A stretch of 64,000 bases of DNA from Opisthocomus hoazin (taxonomy: Eukaryota; Chordata; Aves; Opisthocomiformes; Opisthocomidae), in the NCBI RefSeq assembly GCF_030867145.1, contig NC_134415.1, positions 66,493,300-66,557,299 of the forward strand, in the 5' to 3' direction. Every line of letters starts with the position of its first letter. Position 1 is the stretch's first letter. The position numbers were made by a program, and so were the translations under genes. The notes below the pieces were generated by a model. That model had not been told where the DNA came from. It did not search any database and worked only from the letters and a program-made list of their open reading frames with translations. This document shows, piece after piece, positions 51,401-59,600 of this stretch.

Positions 51401-54400
51401 TATTTGGGATGCAAGGTGTATTGATTTTTCTGAGGAACAGAGGGGCAATGAGAGAGAAAAAGTTAGATGGTCTATTCTAAAGGTATCTGCTACACTTTCA
51501 CACTGGTCTTTATCTTCATCTTGGCACTGAGAGAGAAAAAGTTAGGTGGTCTGTTCAAAAGGTATCTGCTACATTTGCAAACTATTCTTTTATCTTTAGC
51601 TTGGCTACAAAGAAATACATAGGTGCCACAAATTACAGAGAAAATATTCACAGCACCTTAACACCTTGTGGTACATTCCTGTTTTCTGGAAGTGAAGATG
51701 GAAAGGCTTATGTTTGGAATGCAGAAACAGGTAACTAATTATTTTATGTTCTTAAACCAGGTTCTCCAGACTGAGGGGGAAAGGGTTTTGTAAGCTTTAT
51801 TGAAACACTTTTGTTGTGGAATAAAACTTCAGTAAGTTGTTCTTAAGTCCTGAAGCCTTAGCTCCACCTTTTAAATACCTTTTATTAATCTCTTAAGATT
51901 TTATTCTCTAGAGGAAATTACTAGGCAGAGGTAGCTTTTGTAATATCCAGCAGGAATGGAGCACCTGAAGCTCAGCTTTTTGTGTACTGCAGTTCTTCAG
52001 ATGTGGATGATGGTCTTAAAATGGAATGCACAAAAATGTATCAAGTCAAATCAGTCTTTCTGCTGCCTGTTTTGGATTTGGGAATTAGGCTTTTGTTGAG
52101 AACTACTTCATCTGTTTCCCAGGGATGATCAGAGACTCTGAATATTTTTGGCCTCTGGAATATAAGGTTTCTTCGTGAATTACTCCCCAAACTGAATAGT
52201 TTCAAAATAGCTACCAAAATCTTTCTGGAAAAATGTTAAGCAAATATAAGATAAAGAGTTTGTTATCTTTGTTGTACAGTGAGGTAAAAGGGGAAAAAAA
52301 TAACAGTAGGAGGTAGCAGAATACACTTTTTGGTTTTGATGACATTATGTTCTGTCTCCAATTATGATCTAAATTTTTAAAAAGGAAGCAGTAAATATTT
52401 TAAAATTGACAGCTAACCAACAGTTCTGTTTTCAATTTCTTTCCATGTTTTCAGCTGTATTAACTTACATCTATGCCACTACATGATTTGTCTGAAAACT
52501 TTAAAAAAGCATAAAAGTAAAAGGAGGGAGGAAGTTTCTTAGTATGTTGTCACTGGGCTTTGACTCTTGCTTACACACTGTACTTGCATTCGTAATGACA
52601 TCAGCTGAAGAGCTGACTTTTTTTAATAATTGTGTGCTCAACTTTCAGTCCTGTTGTCAGTATGATATAATTGAAATCCACAACTAAGATAGCTATCTCT
52701 GGCAAAATGCAAGCACAAACAAATACTGTGGAACGCCACCTTTCCAGAACCTGCTTATCAGAACAAGAGAACTCAGCTAACCTTATGGCATCCTCTCGGG
52801 TTTCCTGCAGCTCTTGCAACCGCACTAACTTCTCTGACTTACTGAATAACTTAAAAGCATGCAATATTTTTTGTTGTATGCCAAATACTGATTTTAAATA
52901 AAGAAATGGATTGAAGAATATTTATGTACAGTGACAGTCACTGCACTGTCATAATACAAGCTTTAACCAACTGTTATTTTGCTGTATCAAATGTGTTTCC
53001 ATGTTATTAATAAATGTATTTCACATCTGTAGGAGATCAGGTGGCCATATACTCTGAACTCTCCTTCACATCTCCACTTCGTGATGTTGCCTTTCATCCG
53101 CATGAACACATGGTGTCATTTTGTGCCTTTGGTCAAAACCAGCCAATACTTGTATACATTTATGATTATAAAGGTACAGTACAAATCTTCTTGACACATA
53201 CCTGTAAATGTTTTATTTTTAGAAGTGCCTTGATAGTATTTGTGCTTCTTTTGAAGGAAAAAGTATACAGTCATTTGATGATATCCTGGGAGATATCAAA
53301 ACCCAACTGGGCTCATATGACCCTGAGCAGCCTGTTCTAGGTGACCCGGCTTTGAGCAGGGGCTTTGGCCTAGCCAATCACTAGAGGCCCCTTGAACCTC
53401 AAGTTTAGATCTGTTATTGTATGTCATCCTGCCTGATTCTTGCAGTGCTTTTATCAGGTATAGGCAGTGTCATATAAATATTTAAAAGCCCCTTTTCAGT
53501 ATCAAGGTGGATTATGGAGTCAGAAACTACTATTATTCTGAAAATCAATGAATGGCTTAATAGAAATATCATTATTTTGTGCTGCCTATGTTAGAAAATA
53601 ACGTTAAGGAGCAGTATAGAAATTAATAAATACGAGAGAGTGTAGATTGATTTAATAAGTGTTAGGTCTGTGGGGTGATTATGCGAGAGATACATTTATT
53701 CCCCATGGCATATTGAAGAGAAGATAGTGATAAATGCTAGCTTTGAATTTTTTGATACACAAAATGAAATTCAGACTGTCCTTTGCAGGCTTTTCTGATG
53801 TTGTGTTTTTGTGGTTAGCTTTAGCGGTGTCATTGTTTCTATTAAAGATATAGTTTCAGATGTCATGTTGCATCTAGCCAGTAGATAATGTTAGTACAAA
53901 TTATCCAACAAATTTTGCATATCTGCAACAGATTTTTGTTTGAATTATATTTGCAGTGAACATAGATTTAAAAAGCTTATCCCGTCTTTATACATTTGCT
54001 TTTTAAATAACATGCACTAAAGAGATTACTCATATCAAATCTCACAGTTTAGGTTATTTGTCTGTTGAACTGGTTGACTTTTACAGGAAAATAAAGTGGA
54101 ATGACTTTACAATCAATATTCAGTGCTAAACTTTAACCCAGTAAGGCATCTGTATTCTACAGAGCAGTGGAAAATTCCTTGGGTTAAGGATTTCTTTAAA
54201 TTTTTTTGACTGTTCAGCAGACAGTGAGTCTTTAAAAAGATGATAGGGTAGTTTAATATATATACGTGTGTGTGTGTATGTATATTTAGAGGTCACACAG
54301 ATATCACACTGGTAGTTATTTGTATCATCTGACTACTTAACTAAGTCACTGGTGACAGTAAGATTTTGCATAGGTTGTGGTCTTTTCTATGTTGTCTGTT

Positions 54401-55409
54401 ACTAACTTTTTGTTCCTTTTTTGGTTAAAAGCAGGCACTTTGCTTTCAGAAGATAGTTTTACTGCCTTAGTGTTGAAAGGGTTAATCATACAGAAATGCT
54501 AATTTTAGTCACTGACACAGTTTTTAAGACTCCAACAGTATGTGTTTTACATACACCAACAGTTTTATGAATATCGTGGACATAACTTTCCTGAATGATT
54601 CTTTTAACCTTTGTTAGTTTAAGACCACAGTACAAAAACCTGAAAAAGTCAAACAATTTGTTTAAATGATAGTGAGCACAACTTTAGTCAAAAGTATACT
54701 GTTCTAGAGCAGGCTACCTCCTAAGAATGCCTCCTGTGCCTGTATATGTCTTGCATCTTCTTGAGTTTTACTCAAGCATAACAACCTCACTTGAACTAGG
54801 AAGAAAAAATGTGAAATGTATCTAGTAAAACAGCTGACTTGAACTCAGTGCAAGCTATATAACTTTCTTCCCTTTGAGAACATTCCTTTCTCCCCACCCA
54901 CCCCCAATATTTCTGCATGAAGAACACTATTGTTTATAAGCAATACAAAAATATCAGTTCTGTCTGAGAAGTTATTGAACACAGATAACAGAAAGGAGAC
55001 TTTGTGATCAGGAAGATCTAGGGGGAAATGGGGTATGGGGAAAATTTAATGTCATTTTCAGGTTTTTCCTATGGCACTATTAGTGCAGATTCTGATGGTG
55101 TTTCACTGAAGATATGGCTGGCAAAATGACAGTGATCATTCAATTTTTTTTTTCGCATGGCAATGTAAGGCTTCACCTGACACATTAATATGGGTTATTT
55201 CTACAGTTGCACTACAGGAAGCTGAACTCGTAAAAGATCTCACTTCATCACTTACCACTGCTGCACCAAGAGGGCCACAGTTCTTTAGCAGTTTTTCTGA
55301 AATTCCTGTACAAAAAAGTTCAGTGATGTCTCCAGCAGATCAGTTTGTCAGTGTTGCAAAAGCATCAGTGAGAATGCAAAAGGTGAAACAAAAACTTGAT
55401 TCTGTTATG
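24476..55409 (+). CDS. AHI1: AHI1 (jouberin), 5' 976 codons in 17 coding exons; 3' end outside the window
   Basis: Scaffold protein of the ciliary transition zone and basal body; in people its loss causes Joubert syndrome (family knowledge). The spliced model joins 24476-24485, 25363-25484, 31522-32132, 32708-32865, 33794-34007, 35142-35334, 36913-37008, 38514-38699, 40805-40957, 43186-43318, 44279-44402, 46725-46954, 48350-48453, 49036-49154, 51600-51730, 53033-53173 and 55207-55409. Every junction is GT-AG, phases agree, and no stop occurs. Order of parts: basic/acidic coiled-coil N terminus (about residues 1-300), conserved C2-like middle (about 310-530), WD40 propeller (about 582-908), then a linker. 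The start ATG has A at -3 and an in-frame TGA at 24464-24466. The recalled human protein is about 1,196 residues, so roughly 200, with the SH3 domain, lie downstream. Identity rests on many conserved stretches, such as [23 protein letters not shown] and [11 protein letters not shown]. Junctions are read by eye, without transcript data. Confidence 0.95.
24486..25362 (+). other. AHI1 intron 2
   Basis: 877 bases between the start-codon exon and exon 3. Open frames on both strands near 24.9-25.1 kb have no protein character. No repeat recognised. Confidence 0.7.
25363..25484 (+). CDS. AHI1: AHI1 exon 3 (residues 4-44)
   Basis: Acceptor CGCAG and donor GTGAGT flank 122 coding bases. With the G from exon 2 it reads [20 protein letters not shown], close to the human N terminus ([19 protein letters not shown]). 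It ends in a lysine-rich run (KKSKKKKF). Phase 0 at the 3' end. Confidence 0.9.
26014..26277 (+). repeat. CR1 3' fragment with two terminal 8-base repeats
   Basis: AGTGATAGGACAAGAGGAAA, TTTAGATTGGATATTAGGAA, GAACAGGCTGCCCAGGGAGG and GTTGGACTCGATCTTAGAGG, ending in two copies of GATTCTGT. This is the best-preserved CR1 3' end in the window. Confidence 0.95.
30723..30864 (-). repeat. CR1 3' fragment, reverse orientation
   Basis: ATCATGGAATAGTTTGGGTT, GGAAGGGACCTTTAAAGGTC and CAGTCCAACCCCCCTGCAAT, followed by the inner part, TTGAATGTTTCTAGGGATGC. Confidence 0.93.
31522..32132 (+). CDS. AHI1: AHI1 exon 4: long charged, coiled-coil exon (residues 45-247)
   Basis: This is the largest coding exon in the window, 611 bases. 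It is dominated by Lys, Glu, Asp, Ser and Asn. Around residues 174-215 the stretch [20 protein letters not shown] followed by [12 protein letters not shown] matches human DLEEDEELMQAYQCHVTEE and has coiled-coil character. Two polylysine clusters, the second of seven lysines near residue 230, look like nuclear-localisation or nucleic-acid-binding tracts. Most of the exon aligns with human only in composition, as expected for this poorly conserved region. The acceptor is CATAG; the donor GTACCG is modest. The open frame continues 10 codons into the intron before a stop. Confidence 0.9.
32708..32865 (+). CDS. AHI1: AHI1 exon 5 (residues 248-300)
   Basis: Acceptor ATTGCAG. The AG left from exon 4 plus T gives Ser, then the frame stays open for 52 codons and ends in the basic run [13 protein letters not shown], which matches human KPKPKKTKKKTK. 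The 3' end (AAAAG, then GTCTGC) is a weak donor, but it is the one that keeps phase with exon 6. Confidence 0.82.
33357..33374 (+). repeat. ACAA microsatellite
   Basis: About four tandem ACAA units just after a short A-rich run in intron 5. Confidence 0.85.
33512..33592 (+). repeat. CR1 3' tail
   Basis: TTCTAGGTGACCCTGCTTCG, GCAGGGGGGTTGGACTAGAT and the end AACATTCTGTGAT. Short 5'-truncated copy in intron 5. Confidence 0.9.
33794..34007 (+). CDS. AHI1: AHI1 exon 6: start of the conserved middle domain (residues 301-371)
   Basis: Acceptor TTTCTAG, donor GTGACT. After an acidic linker it reads [20 protein letters not shown], then [17 protein letters not shown], nearly the same as human AHI1. 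This opens the conserved central domain that precedes the propeller. Phase 2 at the 3' end. Confidence 0.95.
34008..35141 (+). other. AHI1 intron 6
   Basis: About 1.1 kb, a third of which is the CR1 copy at 34.5-34.9 kb. The rest is AT-rich with a T-run near 34367-34377. Confidence 0.7.
34530..34900 (+). repeat. CR1 retrotransposon 3' fragment (about 370 bp)
   Basis: TTCCAGTACCTGAAGGGGGC, GGGCCTGTAGTGATAGGACA, GATATAAGGAAGAAATTCTT, and the end ACCATTCTATGATGG. The 92-codon open frame inside it belongs to the element. Confidence 0.95.
35142..35334 (+). CDS. AHI1: AHI1 exon 7 (residues 372-436)
   Basis: Acceptor AAACAG, donor GTAAGG. It encodes [18 protein letters not shown], then [13 protein letters not shown] and PRVILFFE, all strongly conserved with human. 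The W-x-E-x-x-x-F-N-E-x-F pattern followed by a hydrophobic VILFFE strand is typical of C2 folds. A CR1 tail ends only about 240 bases upstream. Confidence 0.95.
35335..36912 (+). other. AHI1 intron 7
   Basis: 1.6 kb, AT-rich, with one CR1 tail at 36.34-36.49 kb. No other structure recognised. Confidence 0.7.
36340..36487 (+). repeat. CR1 3' fragment
   Basis: CTGGAAGTGTTCAAAGTCAG, GTTGGATTAGATGATCTTTG and AAGGTCCCTTCCAACCCAGA, ending with TTTCTATGAC. Eroded sequence upstream, from about 36265, may belong to the same copy. Confidence 0.92.
36913..37008 (+). CDS. AHI1: AHI1 exon 8 (residues 437-468)
   Basis: A 96-base symmetric exon (phase 0 at both ends), so it could be skipped without a frameshift. 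It reads [10 protein letters not shown], then [12 protein letters not shown], matching human ILDFLSVDEI and CGFRKIAWAFLK. Acceptor TTCCAG, donor GTATTG. Confidence 0.93.
37009..38513 (+). other. AHI1 intron 8
   Basis: 1.5 kb without a recognised repeat family. A poly-A run of about 15 bases ends at 38223. Confidence 0.7.
38514..38699 (+). CDS. AHI1: AHI1 exon 9 (residues 469-530)
   Basis: Acceptor CTTGCAG after a long pyrimidine tract; donor GTAAGT. It reads [37 protein letters not shown], the most conserved part of the pre-propeller region. It is symmetric (phase 0 at both ends, 62 codons). Confidence 0.95.
38700..40804 (+). other. AHI1 intron 9
   Basis: 2.1 kb with no coding signal. The stretch around 39.8-40.1 kb is less AT-rich and may be an old unclassified interspersed repeat, but I cannot name one. 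Confidence 0.6.
40805..40957 (+). CDS. AHI1: AHI1 exon 10 (residues 531-581)
   Basis: Links the middle domain to the propeller. It reads [17 protein letters not shown], then a variable acidic linker, then FKWTRLPGQ (human IKWKRLPGQ). The acceptor is AAG rather than the usual CAG or TAG, after a T-rich tract; the donor is GTGAAG. Symmetric, phase 0, 51 codons. Confidence 0.9.
41170..41439 (+). other. Possible alternative terminal exon of AHI1
   Basis: A good acceptor (TTTTTTCCAG) is followed by an open frame in the same phase as the exon 10 end (phase 0) that runs 89 codons to a TAG. The first part ([20 protein letters not shown], then DSGSKTGNR) has balanced, protein-like composition; the later part (phenylalanine-rich) does not. 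An AATAAA at 41701-41706 could end such a transcript. The product would be about 670 residues and lack the propeller and SH3 domain. It has no counterpart in the human protein I recall. Confidence 0.3.
41701..41706 (+). terminator. AATAAA polyadenylation-type hexamer in intron 10
   Basis: Canonical hexamer about 260 bases past the stop of the possible terminal exon. Such hexamers are common by chance in AT-rich introns. Confidence 0.2.
43186..43318 (+). CDS. AHI1: AHI1 exon 11: first WD40 blade (residues 582-625)
   Basis: Reads [20 protein letters not shown], then [20 protein letters not shown], very close to human [12 protein letters not shown] and FSHNGRILAAACASRDGYP. This is the outer part of the first propeller blade; its W-D position is replaced by LYEI across the junction. 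Acceptor GCTAG, donor GTAAGT, phase 1. Confidence 0.95.
44078..44088 (+). promoter_or_regulatory. CTCF-core-like site
   Basis: CCACTAGATGG matches the CTCF core CCASYAGRKGG at all eleven positions. The flanks outside the core are not GC-rich, so occupancy is uncertain. Confidence 0.35.
44279..44402 (+). CDS. AHI1: AHI1 exon 12: WD40 blade 2 (residues 626-666)
   Basis: Reads [20 protein letters not shown], then [20 protein letters not shown], completed by RMWKI in exon 13. This is the most canonical WD repeat in the protein, with GH, the S-S-D-G-T loop and a W in the final strand. Acceptor ACTAG, donor GTGAGT. Confidence 0.96.
46332..46352 (+). repeat. Poly-T run
   Basis: Twenty-one T in a row in intron 12. 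No CR1 or other element is attached that I recognise. Confidence 0.9.
46725..46954 (+). CDS. AHI1: AHI1 exon 13: WD40 blade 3 and start of blade 4 (residues 667-743)
   Basis: Reads [35 protein letters not shown] and [16 protein letters not shown]. It matches human [26 protein letters not shown] and HKSFINSLCFDTEG almost residue for residue. Acceptor TTTTAG, donor GTGTGT, phase 1. Confidence 0.97.
46955..49035 (+). other. AHI1 introns 13 and 14 (interrupted by exon 14)
   Basis: Intron 13 (46955-48349) and intron 14 (48454-49035) are unique AT-rich DNA. Minus-strand open frames near 47.4-47.9 kb show no protein character. Confidence 0.65.
48350..48453 (+). CDS. AHI1: AHI1 exon 14: end of WD40 blade 4 (residues 744-778)
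   Basis: Reads [19 protein letters not shown], then QHWRVNK, matching human HHMYSGDCTGVIVVWNTYV and HHWTINK. Acceptor TCATAG, donor GTATAC, phase 0. Confidence 0.95.
49036..49154 (+). CDS. AHI1: AHI1 exon 15: WD40 blade 5 (residues 779-817)
   Basis: Reads [20 protein letters not shown], then [19 protein letters not shown], nearly identical to human [20 protein letters not shown]. Acceptor CTGTAG, donor GTAAGT, phase 2. Confidence 0.96.
49155..51599 (+). other. AHI1 intron 15
   Basis: 2.4 kb. It contains small inverted repeats at about 49980-50072 and ends in the 79-bp tandem duplication. No known element recognised. Confidence 0.65.
51449..51606 (+). repeat. 79-bp tandem duplication across the exon 16 acceptor
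   Basis: Copy 1 (51449-51527) and copy 2 (51528-51606) align without gaps end to end. Both start TGAGAGAGAAAAAGTTAG and share GGTATCTGCTACA. Copy 2 ends TATCTTTAG|CTTGGCT, where | is the exon 16 boundary; copy 1 ends TATCTTCATCTTGGCAC, with CAT in place of TAG. Confidence 0.92.
51600..51730 (+). CDS. AHI1: AHI1 exon 16: WD40 blade 6 (residues 818-861)
   Basis: Reads [20 protein letters not shown], then [20 protein letters not shown], matching human VARKFVGAANYREKIHSTL and [19 protein letters not shown]. Acceptor TTTAG, donor GTAACT, phase 1. The acceptor and first seven exon bases are part of a 79-bp tandem duplication. Confidence 0.96.
51731..53032 (+). other. AHI1 intron 16
   Basis: 1.3 kb of AT-rich unique DNA. 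Open frames on both strands around 52.6-52.9 kb overlap each other and match nothing I know. Confidence 0.65.
53033..53173 (+). CDS. AHI1: AHI1 exon 17: WD40 blade 7 (residues 862-908)
   Basis: Reads [40 protein letters not shown] and VYIYDYK, matching human GEQVAMYSDLPFKSPIRDI and FCAFGQNEPILLYIYDF. It closes the propeller. Acceptor CTGTAG, donor GTACAG, phase 1. Confidence 0.96.
53262..53402 (+). repeat. CR1-like 3' fragment
   Basis: GATATCAAAACCCAACTGGG, CCTGAGCAGCCTGTTCTAGG, TGACCCGGCTTTGAGCAGGG and CACTAGAGGCCCCTTGAACC follow the CR1 order (CTGAGCAACCTGCTCTAGGT, GACCCTGCTTGAGCAGG). Confidence 0.85.
54258..54285 (+). repeat. AT/TG microsatellite
   Basis: A short ATATATA run passes into alternating GT dinucleotides (about five GT units), then GTATGTATAT. 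Confidence 0.8.
55062..55129 (+). other. Possible alternative last exon ending in a WD-like strand
   Basis: After the acceptor CATTTTCAG, the frame that continues exon 17 (phase 1) reads [19 protein letters not shown], then LAK and a TGA. The SADSDG...LKIW pattern resembles the last loop and strand of a WD40 blade. There is no canonical polyadenylation hexamer before exon 18. It may be chance. Confidence 0.25.
55207..55409 (+). CDS. AHI1: AHI1 exon 18: post-propeller linker (residues 909-976)
   Basis: Reads [18 protein letters not shown], then a Ser/Pro-rich stretch, then [12 protein letters not shown], equivalent to human VAQQEAEM and LVKQRLETV. It is a variable linker with a short amphipathic segment before the SH3 part of the protein. 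Acceptor CTACAG, donor GTAAGT, phase 0. No further AHI1 exon is visible in the window. Confidence 0.9.
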
Positions 55410-55769
55410 GTAAGTCGAATTTAATTAATTTCCAGAAGTATATAGTCTTCTCAGCCCAAGTTCATATTCCGGGACTAGTATATGTAAGAAAACATATTAT
55501 ATGTAGTCTTGGGATCTGTTCTTTAGAAATGAATGCATTTCTCATTAATATTAATGCACCTGTAAATAGCTCTTTAGGAGAGATTAACTGCATTAAACTA
55601 AGTTATTTTTGTTTATCAAGTATTGATGACAAGGGATGTTTTCTGTCAATGCCTATTGACATTCATATGGTTTACTCCATAGATCATTATGGCTGAGCTG
55701 TAGAAAAAAATTTTTTTTTTCTTCTTTTTTCTCTTCACCTTTGGAATTGTATGTGACATAAACAGCAGG

Positions 55770-56645
55770 GGTTTCGTAGCGGGGGGCCTGCGGGGCTGAC
55801 CTGTGTGGGAGGAGATCGTCGACTTCACTGTGCTAGGCACAGCCATTTCCAGCCAGCTCCATGAAGGACAGTACAGACTCACTGCATAACTGAAATTGGA
55901 ACCAAACAGAAGAGCATGTGGCACCTCTGTCATAACATAGTTAAGAAAGGTTGGTAGCTACTAGGGACAGGAGACACCAGAGCAGAGGAGGAAAAGCAAA
56001 GGAAAACATGTCAGGAGGGACAAGTAGAGATACAAGAGGAGGGAAGTTAGGAGGCACAAAAGAAGACAGAGAAGGAGGCACAAAGGTCATGCAGGAGACA
56101 CAAAATGGTGCACAGAGATACAGGGGGAGGTAGTGGAGCAGGCATGAAGGGAAAGACAGGAGGAGATGTGTAAGGACACACAAAAGAAAACACAGGAGGA
56201 GGTACGCCTCTGAAACGACTTGAACCCTTGGAGGAATCTGCGCTGGAGAGGCGCAATCCCCGAGGGCATTTTGACTGGTGGAGGACCCACACTAAAGCAG
56301 TTGAAAGGAGTAAGAAACAAGGAGAGGCAAAAGGAGCAAGCCACTATGCACTAACCCCGCTCTCTTGCACCACCCACTGCCTTACCAAAGGGACCGAGTG
56401 TAACATAATGGGAAAAACAAGAAGAGTGGGAACTAGGAAGGAGGAGAGAGGGGTGTCTGAAGTAAAGTTGAGATAAAGAAAGAGGGAGGAAAAGTGCTTT
56501 CTTTGGGTGTTTGTTTGACTGTTTGTCTTGTTTACAAATACCTGAATGGGTAACTAAAGTTTTTGTAGTCGGCAATAAATTTCATTAAGTGAAGTTCCCC
56601 AACTTCAGACAGTTTTGCATGCGACAGGAATGCAGAATACTCCTG
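55770..56645 (+). mobile_element. LTR-like avian interspersed repeat, degraded solo copy
   Basis: The order of segments matches a repeat family I remember from several bird genomes: CTGACCTGTGTGGGAGGAGA, CACAGCCATTTCCAGCCAGC, CACCTCTGTCATAACATAGT, then a purine-rich stretch, CCCACACTAAAGCAGTTG, and near the end GGCAATAAATTTCATTAAGT with CAGTTTTGCATG. The AATAAA near 56573 would be its own polyadenylation signal. No retroviral gene lies next to it. Minus-strand open frames of up to 95 codons here come from the purine-rich composition. Family name and exact edges are unknown. Confidence 0.55.
56030..56210 (+). repeat. Degenerate purine-rich minisatellite inside the LTR-like element
   Basis: Loose repeats of AGGAGGCACAAA/AGGAGACACAAA separated by GACAGAGA-type spacers; spacing is irregular (about 20-40 bases). 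Confidence 0.6.
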
Positions 56646-59600
56646 AATAGTGCTGTGCGGTTATAATTACTGTTCACAATGACGTGAACTGCAGTTGGGT
56701 TTGCGCTTATTATTTTTCATTTTTAAGTACTTTTGAGTGCATATAGATTATTTTTTTAAATGCAGTTTTAGGCTTTGTCTGCATTAATAAGTAGTGAACC
56801 ACAAAAGAAGCAGATGAGTAGGTGAAAGCAGTTGTTGCTGGGGATGCTGTGGCTACTCTAATCATGCTTTGGGGGTTTTGCTTTGGATTAGACCTAGCCT
56901 GGTTCCCTGGCCTGGACATCCCTGTTAGGCCTGTGCTTTGAAACTATCCAAAAGAGAGCTATCCCCCAGTCCTTTGCTTTCTGGACTGTGAGTTCCCAGT
57001 GGACCTCTTTATGAAATACCACACTGTAGCTCTCATTGATAATGGTAGGATGTTGGTGCTGCCTCCACAATTACATGTGGCCTCATGTAAGGAAGCAAGC
57101 CTAGTTTCTGTTTTCCACTTATTTTTTTCCTGCTCATCTACAAGTGAGCCCTGGTGCCTTCAAGTTGTTTATCAGTTGGAGAGAGGCACAATAGGGAGAG
57201 AATTTAGTGTGTAACTTGTGTCTGGGAGACATTCCAGAAGAAATTATTTTTACTCTTCTGGATGTCTTGTGATCTGAGGAAGAAGACAGGGATAATGAAT
57301 TTCTGGGAGTCTTTATCATTGCAACTGTTCAGTCCCTGACTACCCAGGGATTCTGGGCAGTGGGAGGCAAGTCTGGTTTAGCAGAACCAGGTAGTGGTTC
57401 CATGGAACAATGTGGCTAGGTGAAATAGATATGCCTACAACTGGGTTTGAGAGAATAACTTTCAGCTACTGGAGTTTTGTAACCCTAGACTCCCATTACT
57501 CAGTGACCAGTTCAGGGTGAGTAAGTTCACTGTGAGCAGAGATCAAGGTTTTGGACAGCGTCCTCCAAACCCTCTACCTGTGCACCATGTGTATGGGAGA
57601 TGGCAGAAAGGTCATCTGAGTCTTCTCACCATGTGGGTTTCCAAGCAGTACGGGATGGTATTTGAGAGTCCACATCCAGTCTGGTGTCTGTCACAGAGCA
57701 GTGATGATTATAAAAACTGAGAGTGCTTCCTTGCAGGACTTTATGAACCGCTGAGATATTGGGAGATTTTCATTGAAAGGACTCTTGATACTCATCTTTT
57801 CAGCAATCCAGCATGACAATGAGGGGACAGTCATCCCTCCTTTCCAAGCAGGGACAGGATTATTTCTTGCATGTGGGTGCAGTATTGTCTGCCTGTATTA
57901 TCGGAGATTCTGGACAGCCTCAGAGTATAAACACTAAAACTTAAAATTTCTACTGATTTGTAGTTGAGCATTACAGCTTTGGATGCGTATGCATTTACAT
58001 GTAAACACCTGCCTTTTTCATGTGGAGAGTGATGTGTGTATGTAAGTCCAGGCTTTGTTGGAAGGCTTATTAGAATGTGTACTCACATAAATGCTTTGCC
58101 GAAGTGTTTATAAAAATAGGCTTCATAAAAGTTGTCACTCAGCCCTACATGTGAGAAAGTGCTAATACATCTGGGTACAGACAAGTGAAAACAGAGAAAG
58201 GAGTCTGTATTAAGCCACAGGTAGGGTGGCAGGCTGCCTGTGATAGGGTTGGAATATGAAAATCCAAATGAGAACCCAAATGTTATCTTGTATGTATTTG
58301 TCTGATAGGAAAAGCAAAAGGGAACTGGAAATTTTGTAGGCTTTTTACTGGTCTTTTGGTCATGTTTGCGTGCCAGTGCCTTGTCACAGATACGTAAGGA
58401 TTACCATGGTGGGACAAGCATGTTGGCAGCGTACCTTGTAGACAGTAAAGCTGACCTGACATCACGCCTGGGGTCGTGTTTTGTGAGACAAAGGTGGTGG
58501 AACCTCCAAACAGCAGATCTGCCAACACAAGGTTCTCTGGGTTAAATGTGTGTGAATTTAACAGCAGTAACTAATGGATATAAAATTAACTTGTCAGTGC
58601 AAAGTTTGGAGGTCTGCAACTTAGGTATATGATTTGGAAATGTAATGTGAATATATTAAAATCTAGTTTAAGCTAGATAGATATAGAGAATATTCTGATC
58701 CTGTATGAGCTTGGGTTTTTTGTGTTGTGACCAGTGTCTCCTTTCCAGGTTGCTTTAGAACCAATGTTTTTCTTTTTTTTTTGTTTTTTTCTTTGCTACC
58801 TAAACAGAAACCTTAATGAATGAAAGGGGAAGTTTCTTTTCTTCTCCTCTGCAAAGTTACCATTCTTGTTAGCCCAGAAAATGTGTAATTAGGACCAAGA
58901 GTTGAATCTTCAGCTAAAGCTTCAGTAATTCTCAAAAGCTAGGACATTTTGTTACAAAAGATAAATATTAATTTCTCTGTGGAACCAGAAGGCAGAATTG
59001 CCTTCTTTACCGCATAGAGAAATTACAGTATAGTGAATCTTGGCAGCAATTATTATTTCTCTCTGCCTCAAGGAACTAATGCTAATGTATGTTTCTATTC
59101 ACAGAAGTTTTTGTTAGGAAAACGCTTAATGCATCTCTAGTCATTGAAAGAACTCACAAGTGCTTTTCATTCAGTGTAACTCTTTATGTATTTAAAATTT
59201 CCTTTCCATCTAGCAATCAAAATACCTGTTTATAACATTTCATAACAAGGAGGTGATGTATGTTATATAGATATGGGGAGAAGGGCTTCTTTTAAAGGTA
59301 TAATATCCTAGTTCTGAAATTATGATTTTTAGATGTCAAAACTTTCATGCTGTAATTTGGAGGAGGAAAAAATCCTTTGTAATGCTTAAGGGGCAGCATC
59401 TTTCTGTGCTTTGTGGTACTAGTCCTGGAAGCAATTATATGTTGGCTGCCTCATCTCTTAATATGTAAATACTTCTAAATTAATTAAAAGTATTGGCGCT
59501 TTTCCAGTCTTTACTTCATGATGTATTTCTGAAAAATGTTATTAAAAGGTTATCAAAGTGGTTACCAAAATTCTGATACTCAGAGGGTTTGAAGTGCAAT

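Larger units (their letters stand above)
53174..55206 (+). other. AHI1 intron 17
   Basis: 2.0 kb. It holds a CR1 tail at 53.26 kb, an AT/TG microsatellite at about 54258-54285, and a possible alternative exon at 55062. Confidence 0.65.

Noticed and set aside
55646..56575. Several minus-strand open frames rich in Ser, Pro, Phe and Leu
   Set aside because: They are the pyrimidine-rich reverse reading of the purine-rich minisatellite in the LTR-like repeat.
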